Shown here: positions 43,324 to 52,676 of the stretch, one piece after another | How the letters are laid out: every line of letters starts with the position of its first letter | Position numbering within the stretch: the first letter of the stretch is position 1 | Assembly: GCF_003696305.1 (NCBI RefSeq) | Contig: NZ_RFFK01000001.1 | Location: 558,001 to 622,000 of the forward strand | DNA: 64,000 bases | Direction of reading: 5' to 3' | Source: Pseudomonas sp. AOB-7 | GTDB taxonomy: Bacteria > Pseudomonadota > Gammaproteobacteria > Pseudomonadales > Pseudomonadaceae | Program-made: the position numbers and the translations under genes | The notes under the pieces: model-generated | Seen by the model: the letters and a program-made list of their open reading frames with translations, nothing else | The model's database searches: none | Told to the model about the DNA's origin: nothing

Positions 43324-44469
43324 TTACTCGCGCGCCAACCCCAGGCGCAGCAGTCGTCCGTCGCTCGCATCCGTCAGCACGTAGAGAAAGCCGTCCGGCC
43401 CCTGGCGCACGTCGCGAATGCGCGCCTTGAGCGGTTGCAGCAGACGCTCCTCGTGCACCACTTTGTCGCCGTCGAGCTGCAGGCGGATCAACGCCTGGCC
43501 GGCCAGCGCGCCGATGAACAGGTTGTGCCGCCAGGCCGGGAAACGCTCGGCGTCGTAGAAGGCCATGCCGCTGATGGCCGGCGATTTTTCCCAGACGTGG
43601 TGCGGCGGCTCGGTGCCGGCGACGGCCTCGCCCTTGGCCTCGGGAATCGGCAGCAGCGAGTAGTTGATGCCGTGAGTCGCCAGCGGCCAGCCGTAGTTCT
43701 TGCCCGCCTCGGGGATGTTGATCTCGTCGCCGCCGCGCGGGCCGTGCTCGTGGCTCCACAGGCGGCCGCTCCAGGGGTTGAGCGCCGCGCCCTGCTGGTT
43801 GCGGTGGCCGTAGGACCAGATTTCCGCACGGGCGCCGGCCCGGCCGACGAAGGGATTGTCCGCCGGAATGCGCCCGTCGGGATGGATACGCACCAGCTTG
43901 CCCTGCAGCTTGTCCAGCGCCTGCGCGGTGGGGCGCTGGTTGTTGTCGCCGAGGGCGATGAACAGGTGGCCGTCGCGGTCGAACACCAGGCGCGAGCCGA
44001 AGTGCGTGCCGCTGGACAGCTTGGGCTGCTGGCGGAAGATCACCTCGAAGCCCTCCAGCGCCGTGGCATCGGCGGACAAACGGCCGCGTCCGACCGCCGT
44101 GCCGGCCGCACCGTCACCGGCCTCGGCGTAGGACAGGTAGACCAGACGGTCGGCGGCGAAATCCGGCGACAGCACCACGTCGAGCAAACCGCCCTGGCCC
44201 ACCGCGAACACCTCGGGCACGCCGCCCAGCGGCGCCGACAAGGCGCCGTCCGGAGCGATCCGGCGCAGGCGCCCGGGGCGCTCGGTCACCAGGTAACCCT
44301 GGCCATCCGGCAGGAAAGCCAGGCCCCAGGGGTTGGCCAGCCCCTCGGCAACGGTCTCGATCTGCAGCTGCCCCAGCTCGCTGGGCAGTTGGCGGGACTC
44401 GGCCAGGCTCGCCTGGCTGCTCAGCAGCACTGCCAGGCCAAGGCTGGCAAGCAGGTGTGGACGCAACAT
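43324..44469 (-). CDS. Periplasmic PQQ-dependent aldose sugar dehydrogenase (YliI-like)
   Basis: 381 residues with a signal peptide (MLRPHLLASLGLAVLLSSQASLAES). The six-bladed propeller of the soluble glucose dehydrogenase family shows in GLANPWGLAFLPDGQGYLVTERPGRL, GGLLDVVLSPDFA, HFGSRLVFDRDGHLFIALGD, WSYGHRNQQGAALNPWSGRLWSHEHGPRGGDEIN (PQQ/Ca site region) and GKNYGWPL. It oxidises sugars in the periplasm. The acceptor is unknown. Confidence 0.9.
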   Translation of the reverse strand: MLRPHLLASLGLAVLLSSQASLAESRQLPSELGQLQIETVAEGLANPWGLAFLPDGQGYLVTERPGRLRRIAPDGALSAPLGGVPEVFAVGQGGLLDVVLSPDFAADRLVYLSYAEAGDGAAGTAVGRGRLSADATALEGFEVIFRQQPKLSSGTHFGSRLVFDRDGHLFIALGDNNQRPTAQALDKLQGKLVRIHPDGRIPADNPFVGRAGARAEIWSYGHRNQQGAALNPWSGRLWSHEHGPRGGDEINIPEAGKNYGWPLATHGINYSLLPIPEAKGEAVAGTEPPHHVWEKSPAISGMAFYDAERFPAWRHNLFIGALAGQALIRLQLDGDKVVHEERLLQPLKARIRDVRQGPDGFLYVLTDASDGRLLRLGLARE

Positions 44470-44558
44470 CGGGGCTCCTCCATGCGAGTCGCGGAACGAG
44501 TCCGCATAGTGCTACAGCGGTAGGGTCGAGACAGCCCCGCAAAAGGTTTCGCCAGGTT

Positions 44559-45290
44559 TCAGTCGCTCAGGTAGCGACGCTCGATCAGCTGATAAGCACC
44601 GCTCGCGCGCAACTGCAACTGGCGCAGGCCCTGGTCGAAGCGCTGGCACTGCGCCTCCAGGCGAAAGCCGACCCGGTAGGCGGTGGGGGGAAACAGCGGG
44701 TACCAGGCCAGCGGCTGGCTGACGTCGACCTGCTCGGCCACCTCGCGATTGAAATGCTGGATGATCCGCGGATCGCCGATCACCACCTCGACCCGGCCGC
44801 TGTAGAGCAGGCGGTTGCGGTTGATCTGCAGGGCCTCCTCGCGGTAACGCGGATTGCCCTCGGCCATGCGTTGGAACTCCGCGCCCAGCAGTAGGCGGGC
44901 GCGCTGGAAGGCGCTGACCGAGTAGCCGCCCAGGTCGGCGATGCGTTCGATGCGGTAGCCGCGCGCGGCCAGGGCGACGGCGGCGTTGTGGTAGTGGATA
45001 TAGATGTCCGAGTAGAAGGCCTCGACGCCGCTGCGTTCGTTGGTGGTGGTGATGGCGTCGATCTCGCCGCGGCGCAGCATCAGGTGCAGGCGCTCCATGG
45101 GCGCGTAGTAGGCCGCCATGTCGAACCCCGCCAGGCGCGCGGCGCGGTCCACCAGCTCGTATTCCAGACCGCGCGGCTCGCCCTCGAACACGTAGGGCGG
45201 CTTGTGCGTGCCGAAACCGACGCGCAGCGTCTCGCCGCACGCCCCCGCGGCCAGCCACAGCAACAGCACGCCTACCCAGCATCTGTACAT
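44559..45290 (-). CDS. Periplasmic solute-binding protein family 3 (amino-acid type)
   Basis: 243 residues from ATG 45290: signal peptide (MYRCWVGVLLLWLAAGACG), then LRVGFGTHKPPYVFEGEPRGLEYELVDRAARLAGF, typical of SBP_bac_3 domains, and RLHLMLRRGEIDAITTTNERSG. There are no transporter genes beside it, so it may be an orphan receptor subunit of a distant ABC system or a sensor. LAAGAC could be read as a weak lipobox. Confidence 0.85.
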   Translation of the reverse strand: MYRCWVGVLLLWLAAGACGETLRVGFGTHKPPYVFEGEPRGLEYELVDRAARLAGFDMAAYYAPMERLHLMLRRGEIDAITTTNERSGVEAFYSDIYIHYHNAAVALAARGYRIERIADLGGYSVSAFQRARLLLGAEFQRMAEGNPRYREEALQINRNRLLYSGRVEVVIGDPRIIQHFNREVAEQVDVSQPLAWYPLFPPTAYRVGFRLEAQCQRFDQGLRQLQLRASGAYQLIERRYLSD

Positions 45291-45436
45291 GCCACGTCCC
45301 TGACTCGAACGAGCCCTGAGCATAGACGGCGCCGGCCGCCCATCACCAGAGTGGATGCACGGCGATTCATTCCGCTTTGCCCGCGCGCGGCTAGACTGGC
45401 TCCACGCATTTCTGCGCCTGCCCCAGGAGAATCATC

Positions 45437-46414
45437 ATGCTCAAAGCCCAATACCAGCAACGCGGCCCGGTGCCGCAGGACGTGATCGAAGCGGTCGAGC
45501 TGCAATTGCCGGCGCCGGCCGCCGGCCAGGTGCGGGTCAAGGTGCTGGCCGCGCCGATCAACCCCTCCGACGTGCTGACCCTGACCGGCGCCTACGGCAT
45601 GCTGCCGCCGCTGCCGGCCATCGGCGGCAACGAGGGCGTCGGCCGGGTCGAAGCGCTCGGCGAGGGCGTCGGCAACCTCAAGGTCGGCCAGAACGTGCTG
45701 CTGCCGGTGGGCTGCGGTACCTGGGTCAGCGCCCTCAATGCGCCAGCCGACAAGCTGATCCCGCTGCCGGACGCCGACCCGCTGCAGCTGGCCATGCTCA
45801 CCGTCAACCCGCCGACCGCCTCGCTGCTGCTCAGCGAGTTCGTCGACCTCAAGCCGGGCGACTGGGTGATCCAGAACGCCGCCAACTCCGGCGTCGGCAG
45901 CTACCTGATCCAGCTGGCCAAGCTGCGCGGCTTCAAGACCATCAACGTGGTGCGCCGCGAATCGGCGGTGGCCGGCGTCGAGGCCGAAGGCGGCGATCTG
46001 GTGCTGGTGGACGGCCCCGACCTGGCCAAGCGCGTGCGCGCGGCTACCGGCGGCGCCGACGTGCGCCTGGGCATCGATGCGGTGGGCGGCGCCAGCACCG
46101 ACCATATCGCCGCGACCCTGTGCAACGGCGGCGTGCTGGTCAACTACGGCATGATGAGCGGCCAGCCGTGCCTGGTATCGCCGGCCTCCTTCGTGTTCCG
46201 CGACGTCACCCTGCGCGGCTTCTGGCTGGCCAAGTGGTTCCAGCAGGCCACGCCGGCCGAGCAGATGAAGGTGTTCGGCGAGCTGGTGCAGCTGATCGCC
46301 GGCGGCAAGCTGAAGACCCGCGTCGCCGCCACCTACGACCTGGCCCATATCAAGGACGCCGTGGCCGCGGCCGCCAGCGGCGAGCGCGACGGCAAGATCC
46401 TGCTGGTGCCCTGA
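45437..46414 (+). CDS. Zinc-independent MDR reductase, enoyl-thioester reductase-like
   Basis: 325-residue medium-chain dehydrogenase/reductase. INPSDVLTLTGAYG near residue 42 is the Etr1/MECR-type substrate loop (Tyr-containing) in place of the zinc ligands of alcohol dehydrogenases. The NADPH site is NAANSGVGSYLIQLAKLRGFKTI, and a C-terminal FVFRDVTLRGFWLAKWFQQ closes the pocket. Reduction of a trans-2-enoyl thioester or a related alkene is the best inference. CCAGGAG precedes the ATG. Confidence 0.85.
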   Translation: MLKAQYQQRGPVPQDVIEAVELQLPAPAAGQVRVKVLAAPINPSDVLTLTGAYGMLPPLPAIGGNEGVGRVEALGEGVGNLKVGQNVLLPVGCGTWVSALNAPADKLIPLPDADPLQLAMLTVNPPTASLLLSEFVDLKPGDWVIQNAANSGVGSYLIQLAKLRGFKTINVVRRESAVAGVEAEGGDLVLVDGPDLAKRVRAATGGADVRLGIDAVGGASTDHIAATLCNGGVLVNYGMMSGQPCLVSPASFVFRDVTLRGFWLAKWFQQATPAEQMKVFGELVQLIAGGKLKTRVAATYDLAHIKDAVAAAASGERDGKILLVP

Positions 46415-46417
46415 GAT

Positions 46418-46490
46418 GGGTGCGCATGGCGCACCCTCCCCCCGAAGCTCACACGGCGCCCCTACTCCCGTAGGGTGCGCCGCGCGCACC
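46418..46490. repeat. Two GGTGCGC hairpins between convergent genes
   Basis: GGGTGCGCATGGCGCACCC (46419-46437) and GTAGGGTGCGCCGCGCGCAC (46470-46489) each fold on themselves. The second starts with GTAGGGTG, like the RAYT-linked REP family, and may be a diverged member. They probably also serve as terminators. Confidence 0.55.
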
Positions 46491-46499
46491 ATCCCGCGA

Positions 46500-47828
46500 T
46501 CAAGCCAAAGCAGCCCCAGCCAACCCCTCGCGCATGCGCAGCGCATCCTGCTGGAAACAGCGGGCGGCCTGCAGCAGCGCCAGCAGGGTGAGAAACAGCG
46601 CCACCGGAATCAGCAGCATGGCGTCGTGCAGGCCGACGGCCTTGAACGCCTCGCTTATCTCGCTGGCGCCGGCCGCGTGCATGGCCGCCTGGGCGTAGTG
46701 ATCCGACAGCCAGCCCACCGCCAGTGGGCCGAGGCCGCCGCCGAGCAGGTACAGGCCGGCGAAGAACAGGGCCATGGCGGTGGCGCGCAGGCGCGGCTCG
46801 ACCACGTCCTGGATCGCCGTGTAGACGCAGGTGTAGAAGTTGTAGGAGAACAGCCAGCCGAGGCTGAACACGCCGACGAACAGCGCCGTGTCGATGCGCC
46901 CGGCACTCAGCGCCCAGGCGGTGCAGAGGCAGGCCAGCAGCATGCTGAAAGCCGCGAACAGCAGACGGCCATTGGCCCAGCGCTGGTGCACCTTGTCCGC
47001 CAGCCAGCCGCCCAGGGTCAGGCCGAGCAGGCCGGTCAGCCCGACTATCACCCCGGTGGCCATTGCCGCATCCTGCAACTGCAGACCGAAGTAGCGCTGC
47101 AGCATCGGCACCATGAAGGAGTTGCAGGCGTAGGAGGCGAAGTTGAACGCCAGCCCGGCCAGCACCAGCCACCAGAAGGTACGGATCGCCAGCACCTTGC
47201 GCAGCGGCTTGTCCACCGGCGCGCTGCTGACCCGGGTGCTCTCCGCCGCACCGCGCGCCGGCTCGCGGATAAAGAACAGGAACAGGGCGAGGATCAGCCC
47301 CGGCACGGCGGCGATCAGAAAGGGCGCGCGCCAACTGTCGAAGGCCTGGACCATGGCGCCGATGGTGAAGAAGGCCAGCAGCAACCCCAGCGGCAGGCCG
47401 AGCATGAAGATGCCCATGGCTCGCGCGCGCTTGTGCGCCGGGAACAGGTCGCCGATCAGCGAGTTGGCCGCCGGCGCGTAGCTGGCCTCGCCGATGCCGA
47501 CGCCCATGCGGATCAGCAGGAAGCTCCAGAAATTCCAGGCCATGCCGTTCAGCGCGGTCAGCCCGCTCCAGGCGGCCAGGCCCCAGCCCATGATCTTGCG
47601 CCGGGCGCCGGTGTCGGCCATGCGCCCCAGCGGCACCCCGGCCAGGGCGTAGACGATGGTGAAGGCGGTGCCGATCAGCCCCAGCTGCAGGTCGCTGAGG
47701 CCCCATTCCAGGCGAATCGGCTCGATGATGATGGCGGGGATGGTGCGGTCGAAGAAGTTGAACAGGTTGGCGAGGAATAGCAGGAACAGGATGCGCCAGG
47801 CGTTGGACGCTTGCTGGTTGGGCTGCAT
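46500..47828 (-). CDS. MFS transporter (spinster-like)
   Basis: 442 residues, twelve helices. LFLLFLANLFNFFDRTIPAIIIEPIR at the start, GVPLGRMADTGARRKIMGWGLAAWSG as the motif-A loop, and GIGEASYAPAANSLIGDLFP are typical of the Spns/MFS group that carries sphingolipid-like or lipophilic anions in eukaryotes and various acids in bacteria. ATG 47828 (MQPNQQASNAWR) is preferred to 47915. The substrate is unknown. Confidence 0.87.
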   Translation of the reverse strand: MQPNQQASNAWRILFLLFLANLFNFFDRTIPAIIIEPIRLEWGLSDLQLGLIGTAFTIVYALAGVPLGRMADTGARRKIMGWGLAAWSGLTALNGMAWNFWSFLLIRMGVGIGEASYAPAANSLIGDLFPAHKRARAMGIFMLGLPLGLLLAFFTIGAMVQAFDSWRAPFLIAAVPGLILALFLFFIREPARGAAESTRVSSAPVDKPLRKVLAIRTFWWLVLAGLAFNFASYACNSFMVPMLQRYFGLQLQDAAMATGVIVGLTGLLGLTLGGWLADKVHQRWANGRLLFAAFSMLLACLCTAWALSAGRIDTALFVGVFSLGWLFSYNFYTCVYTAIQDVVEPRLRATAMALFFAGLYLLGGGLGPLAVGWLSDHYAQAAMHAAGASEISEAFKAVGLHDAMLLIPVALFLTLLALLQAARCFQQDALRMREGLAGAALA

Positions 47829-48051
47829 GGCAATCTCTCTTGTTGTTGTCCACGTCGGGCCTACCGCGGTGGCGCCTACCTTGGCAGCACCGGCCGAACC
47901 TTGGGTGAGGGGCAATCTAGAGGCTTTGCCGCGGCTTGTCTGCGACTATTCGCTGGATTTATGCACATCGATGGGGCGTTGACGCCAAAAAATCGTCCAT
48001 ATCCAGCTGGAATAATGCGAAGCGCTTTATTCCGTGCTAGAACCATGGTGC

Positions 48052-48077
48052 TGGCCAATTCATGGCCAATGGCCAAT
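48052..48077 (+). promoter_or_regulatory. Three GGCCAAT direct repeats upstream of the FtsZ-like gene
   Basis: TGGCCAAT occurs at 48052 and 48063 and GGCCAAT at 48071, ending 29 bp before the start codon of the FtsZ-like gene. Each contains the palindrome TGGCCA or GGCC. The cluster may be an operator or a leader element. Confidence 0.35.
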
Positions 48078-48105
48078 ACCCCACCGACTCGCCGGACTGT
48101 CACCG

Positions 48106-50292
48106 ATGAAAACCAAGAAAGACGCCGTTGCCGCCGCCAAGGAAGCCACCCTGGCCGATCTCGCCGACACCCTGCTGGTGCCGCCCGCTCCGCTCGCGCT
48201 GCCGGTGCACGGCGATACCGGCGAGCAGTACCTGTATTTCACCGAGCGCGACATCGAGCGCATCCTCGATAACCTCGACGGCCTGCGCAACCTGGTCTTC
48301 CCCCTGGGCGAGCCACTGGACGAGGGCGAGTCGAGCCGCATCCAGCAGTTCCCCTCGGTGTGTCTGATCGGCCTCGGCCGCTGCGGCTCGAACATCGCCC
48401 TGGACGTCGCCTCGCTGGTGTACAACGCCCGCCAGTTCTACCTGGAGGAGTTCCACAGCGAGGCCACCGCTGCTGCCGAGCAGGCCTCGCGGCCCAGCCG
48501 CTGGATTCGCAGCAACCTGCTGCGCGCCCCACACAAGAGCAGCAAGCCGGTGTTCCTGATCGAGCCGCTGGTGATGCTCGGCGACCTGGACAAGGACATC
48601 GAGGGCCGCATCCGCTTCTCGCGCAAGGGCGAGATGAGCGGCTTTCTCGACGACTACAGCAAGATGAAGATCATGGACCTGTCCGAGGTGCATGCCGGTG
48701 GCGCCGGCAACGCGCCGATCCTCGGCCAGTACCTGGCCAAGATCATCCTCAACAAGGACACCCAGCGCTTCTCCAACGAAGACTGGAAATTCATCCACAG
48801 CTACCTGATCGACTCCTGCGGGATCAAGGCCAACCAGTCGCGCCTGTACTTCTATATCTTCAGCGCCGGCGGCGGCACCGGCTCGGGCATGGCCTCGGAG
48901 TTCGGCCTGGCGCAGCAGTTCGCCTACATGAGCAAGACCTTCGACAGCAAGGCCAACGTGGACGACGAGGCGCAGCGCGACCACGGTTTCGTCTTCGAGC
49001 CGATCTTCACCAGTGGCATCTGCATCCTGCCGAACATCTCCGACCAGCGCAGCGAGATGTCCGAAGCCCTGCACATCAACGCCGGGCGCCTGCTGTGCAA
49101 GTACCTGGCCGAGGAATGGGACTTCTCCTACAACTTCGACAACGAGCAGAGCAGCGCCGAGAGCGTGATGCGCCGCATCCGCCCGTGGAACGCGATGATG
49201 CTGATCTCCAACGACATCATGCGCTACGCCGAGGAGAGCGGCGACGGCAGCATCCACAACATCGACGTGACCGCCATGGAGCGCCACGCCAACCAGTACA
49301 TCTCGCAGCAGATCTTCAACATCCTCACCGCCCAGGCGGTCACCGGCGACTACGACCAGAACTACTTCCGGCGCGCCGGCATCGACATCGGCGAGACCAT
49401 CCGCCTCGACGCCAACGACCTGTTCATGAGCCTGGCCGGACCGGTGGCGGTGGCCTACGCCGAATCCGTGGTGCCCGAACAGCCGGCGCAGCTCTCGGAG
49501 AAATTCCGCGTGCTGGACAAGGAGCAGCACGCGCCGCGGCTGAACATCGACGACCTGTTCTTCCGCTCCATCGACCTGCCGCACTTCAACAAGGTGACCC
49601 AGGCCATCGAGGGCATCAGCCTGCTGCCGATCGAGTCCAAGCGTTATCGCCAGGCCCTGGAGCAGTACAAGGCCAGCGGCTACGACGCGACGCAGCTGAG
49701 CGAGCTGCACTTCTTCAAGAACTGCTCCTCGGTGGTGTCCATCGTCTCCCTGCCCAAGGACTACAAGCTGTCCTACATGGACCTGAACCGGCTCAAGACC
49801 CACCTCAACAACCTCTTCCCCAACACCACGCTCAAGCGCTATGCCCTGGTGATCGGCGCCTCGGCCAACCTGTCGCTGACCACCCTGATCGTCAAGAGCC
49901 CGTGCCTGTCGGACGACTTCCTGACCCTGATCGTCGCCTACATCAAGCGCTGCTTCGCCCGCGACCAGTACCGCTTCGACGACAGCCTGGACGACGCCAT
50001 GCTCGATTTCATCGTCGCCGAGCACTTCGACGAGGCCAAGCTCGATGCCATGCTCAACGAGCACGAGGACCCGGCGAAGATCCTCGACACCAACTGGTAC
50101 GCGATCAAACCGATGTACGAGAAGAAGTACCGCGAGCTGATCCACGACGCCGACAAGTTCGTCTCGATCAACGACATCCGCCTGAGCCGCGGCAGCGTCA
50201 AGCAGGCGATCAAGTACCTGCGCGAGATCTACCGCCACCGCATCGGCAAGACTCGGGTGATCTCGCTCAACGATTACGGTAAAAGCGACTGA
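48106..50292 (+). CDS. Large FtsZ/tubulin-superfamily GTPase-like protein
   Basis: 728 residues. Tubulin/FtsZ nucleotide-binding signatures occur in order: a G-loop-like IGLGRCGSN (88-96), the tubulin signature AGGGTGSGMASEFGLAQQ (254-271), and RLDANDLFMSLAGPVAVAYAE (433-453), which aligns with the FtsZ T7 synergy loop (VDFADV..., catalytic acidic residues D435 and D438). It is about twice FtsZ length with a 300-residue C-terminal extension without hydrophobic segments. It matches the divergent FtsZ-like proteins of bacteria rather than cell-division FtsZ. ATG 48106 has no strong SD. The next gene starts 58 bp downstream on the same strand. Confidence 0.85.
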   Translation: MKTKKDAVAAAKEATLADLADTLLVPPAPLALPVHGDTGEQYLYFTERDIERILDNLDGLRNLVFPLGEPLDEGESSRIQQFPSVCLIGLGRCGSNIALDVASLVYNARQFYLEEFHSEATAAAEQASRPSRWIRSNLLRAPHKSSKPVFLIEPLVMLGDLDKDIEGRIRFSRKGEMSGFLDDYSKMKIMDLSEVHAGGAGNAPILGQYLAKIILNKDTQRFSNEDWKFIHSYLIDSCGIKANQSRLYFYIFSAGGGTGSGMASEFGLAQQFAYMSKTFDSKANVDDEAQRDHGFVFEPIFTSGICILPNISDQRSEMSEALHINAGRLLCKYLAEEWDFSYNFDNEQSSAESVMRRIRPWNAMMLISNDIMRYAEESGDGSIHNIDVTAMERHANQYISQQIFNILTAQAVTGDYDQNYFRRAGIDIGETIRLDANDLFMSLAGPVAVAYAESVVPEQPAQLSEKFRVLDKEQHAPRLNIDDLFFRSIDLPHFNKVTQAIEGISLLPIESKRYRQALEQYKASGYDATQLSELHFFKNCSSVVSIVSLPKDYKLSYMDLNRLKTHLNNLFPNTTLKRYALVIGASANLSLTTLIVKSPCLSDDFLTLIVAYIKRCFARDQYRFDDSLDDAMLDFIVAEHFDEAKLDAMLNEHEDPAKILDTNWYAIKPMYEKKYRELIHDADKFVSINDIRLSRGSVKQAIKYLREIYRHRIGKTRVISLNDYGKSD

Positions 50293-50350
50293 CTTGGCAC
50301 GTTTGTGCTTGACTGAGGAGGGCGTCGGGGCTGCACTGCGGGGGGTGGCT

Positions 50351-52531
50351 ATGGATGGGTGGTCGATTCGGTTTCTCGCGCAGCTGCCCGAGCAGGGCCA
50401 GCTGCTGCTGGACTGCAGCCACGATCCCTGGCTGACGGTGCTCGCCTACCTGGTCGCCACGGCCGGCAGCCTGGGCACTCTGGCGATAGTCGAACACCTC
50501 GACCAGGTGCCGCAGCGCGGCATGCGCCTGGCCTGGGGCCTGGTCGGTGCGCTGTGCCTGGCCGGCGGCATCTGGTCGATGCACTTCATCGGCATGCTGG
50601 CCTTCCGCGCGCCGCTGGCCATCCATTACGACCTGGCCACCACCCTGCTGTCGTTGCTGGTGGCCCTGGCCGCCGCCCTGCTCGCCCTCTACTGCATGGC
50701 CCAGCGCGACGCCGGCCTCGGCCGCCGCGCCCTGGCCGCGGCGATCATCGGCCTGGGCATCGCCGCCATGCACTACAGCGGCATGGCCGCCATGCGCTCG
50801 ACGGCGCAGGCCTACTACCACGGCGGGCTGTTCGCCCTGTCCATCGTCATCGCCATCGGCGCCAGCCTCGCCGCGCAGCTGCTGGCCCATCATCGGCGCA
50901 GCAGCAGCGCACCCTACCGCCACTGGCTGAAGTACTCGGCCGCGCTGGTGATGGGCGCCGCCATCACCGCCATGCATTTCACCGGCATGGCGGCGCTGCA
51001 CCTGGTGGTGCCGCAAGGCGCCACGCTCGAGGTGCAGGGCGCCGACAACAGCCTGCAGCTGGGGCTGAGCGTGGCCGTCATCACCCTGGCGGTGGTCGCC
51101 CTGAGCCTGGTGGCTTCCTGGGCCAACCGCAAGCTGGACGACAAGGAGCGCGACCTGCAGCGGGTCAACCACCTGCTGGCGCAGCTCGACCAGGCCAAGG
51201 CCTCGCTGGAACAGGCGGCGCACTTCGACCCGCTGACCGAGCTGCTCAACCGCCGCGGCTTCAACCGGGTGTTCGCCGCCACCCTGGAGGAACACGCCAT
51301 AGTCGGCCGCGGCCTGGCGGTGATGTTCCTCGACATCGATCACTTCAAGCGGATCAACGACACCCTCGGCCACGCCGCCGGCGACGACCTGCTGCGGGTG
51401 GTCGCCCAGCGCATCCGCGGCGCCCTGCGCGAACGCGACCTGATCGCCCGCTTCGGCGGCGACGAGTTCTGCGTGGTCGCCAGCCTCGACAGCAACGCCG
51501 CGCCGCGCGTCCTGGCCCAGCGTCTGCTGGAGCAGATGAAGGAACCGATAGAGCTGGCCGGGCGCAAGATCGTGATGACCACCAGCATCGGCATCAGCCT
51601 GTTCCCGCGCGATGGTGGCGGCGCCGACGAGCTGCTCAAGCATGCCGACCTGGCGCTGTACCAATCCAAGGGCAGCGGACGCAACGTGGTGCACTTCTTC
51701 AACCCGCACCTGAAACAGAAGGCCTCGTTTGAGCTGCAACTGGAGGAAGACCTGCGCCAGGCGCTGCAACAGGACAACGGCCTGACCCTGTTCTACCAGC
51801 CGATCATCGACCTGCGCAGCGGCGCCCTGCACAAGCTGGAGGCGCTGGTGCGCTGGCGCCACCCGCAGAACGGCCTGCTCACCCCGGAGCGCTTCATCGC
51901 CATCGCCGAGACCAACGGCTTTATCGACCAGCTCGACGACTGGGTGCTGCGCCGCGCCTGCCACGACCTGCGCAGCCTGGACGAGATGGGCTATCCGGGA
52001 CTGAAGGTGGCGGTCAACTGCTCGGCGCTGAACCTGGGCAACGACCAGTTGCCCGGACGCATCGCGCAGATCCTGCACGACAGCCGCTGCCCGGGGCAGA
52101 GCCTGGAGCTGGAGGTCACCGAAAGCGCGCTGCTGAGCAATATCAACCGCGCCATCGGCCTGCTGGATAGCATTCGCGCCCTGGGCGTGAGCCTGTCGAT
52201 CGACGATTTCGGCACCGGCTATTCGTCCCTGGCCTACCTGCGCCGCCTGCCGCTGGACACCCTCAAGGTCGACCGTTCCTTTATCCAGGACCTCGCTGCC
52301 TCCAGCCAGGACCGCGAGATCGTCCACGCGATCATCGCCATGGCCCATGCCCTGCGCCTGAAGGTGGTGGCCGAGGGCGTGGAAACCAGCGAGCAACTGG
52401 CCTTCCTGCAGGAGCGCGACTGCGATCAGGTGCAGGGCTACCTGTTCAGCAAGCCGCTGCCGCTGGAAGAGATCGTCAGCCTGTTCCCCCCGCACTACCG
52501 GCCGCTGGAGCGGGTGGGCACACGGTTCTAG
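50351..52531 (+). CDS. MHYT-GGDEF-EAL membrane protein (MucR-like)
   Basis: 726 residues. The MHYT sensor domain (about residues 35-245) is built of seven helices with repeated MHF/MHY motifs (SMHFIGM, AMHYSGMA, AMHFTGMAALH), thought to bind copper and sense diatomic gases. The GGDEF domain has the active site ARFGGDEF and an intact I-site RERD. The EAL domain starts LTLFYQPIIDLRSGALHKLEALVRWRHP and keeps DDFGTGYSSL. Both c-di-GMP synthesis and breakdown are possible. Architecture equals P. aeruginosa MucR, which feeds alginate production. ATG 50351 chosen over 50294. Confidence 0.9.
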   Translation: MDGWSIRFLAQLPEQGQLLLDCSHDPWLTVLAYLVATAGSLGTLAIVEHLDQVPQRGMRLAWGLVGALCLAGGIWSMHFIGMLAFRAPLAIHYDLATTLLSLLVALAAALLALYCMAQRDAGLGRRALAAAIIGLGIAAMHYSGMAAMRSTAQAYYHGGLFALSIVIAIGASLAAQLLAHHRRSSSAPYRHWLKYSAALVMGAAITAMHFTGMAALHLVVPQGATLEVQGADNSLQLGLSVAVITLAVVALSLVASWANRKLDDKERDLQRVNHLLAQLDQAKASLEQAAHFDPLTELLNRRGFNRVFAATLEEHAIVGRGLAVMFLDIDHFKRINDTLGHAAGDDLLRVVAQRIRGALRERDLIARFGGDEFCVVASLDSNAAPRVLAQRLLEQMKEPIELAGRKIVMTTSIGISLFPRDGGGADELLKHADLALYQSKGSGRNVVHFFNPHLKQKASFELQLEEDLRQALQQDNGLTLFYQPIIDLRSGALHKLEALVRWRHPQNGLLTPERFIAIAETNGFIDQLDDWVLRRACHDLRSLDEMGYPGLKVAVNCSALNLGNDQLPGRIAQILHDSRCPGQSLELEVTESALLSNINRAIGLLDSIRALGVSLSIDDFGTGYSSLAYLRRLPLDTLKVDRSFIQDLAASSQDREIVHAIIAMAHALRLKVVAEGVETSEQLAFLQERDCDQVQGYLFSKPLPLEEIVSLFPPHYRPLERVGTRF

Positions 52532-52589
52532 CGCCAGCCATCCCCGGAGTGCATCCGGGCTCCGTCCTATCGACCGAAACACGCCGAGC

Positions 52590-52668
52590 CAAAAAAGCTC
52601 GCCGCTGAAGCGTCTCCTACATCAGCGGCACAGATACGGTGGGAGGGGCTTTAGCGGCGACGCGGAAA
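52590..52668. repeat. REP pair (GTGGGAGGGGC family)
   Basis: Arms GCCGCTGAAGCGTCTCCTAC (52601-52620) and GTGGGAGGGGCTTTAGCGGC (52640-52659) are in inverted orientation around GCGGCACAGATACG. The family matches 4451-4482. A CCGGAGTGCATCCGGGCTC hairpin precedes it at 52543. Confidence 0.65.
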
Positions 52669-52676
52669 AGCGCCAT

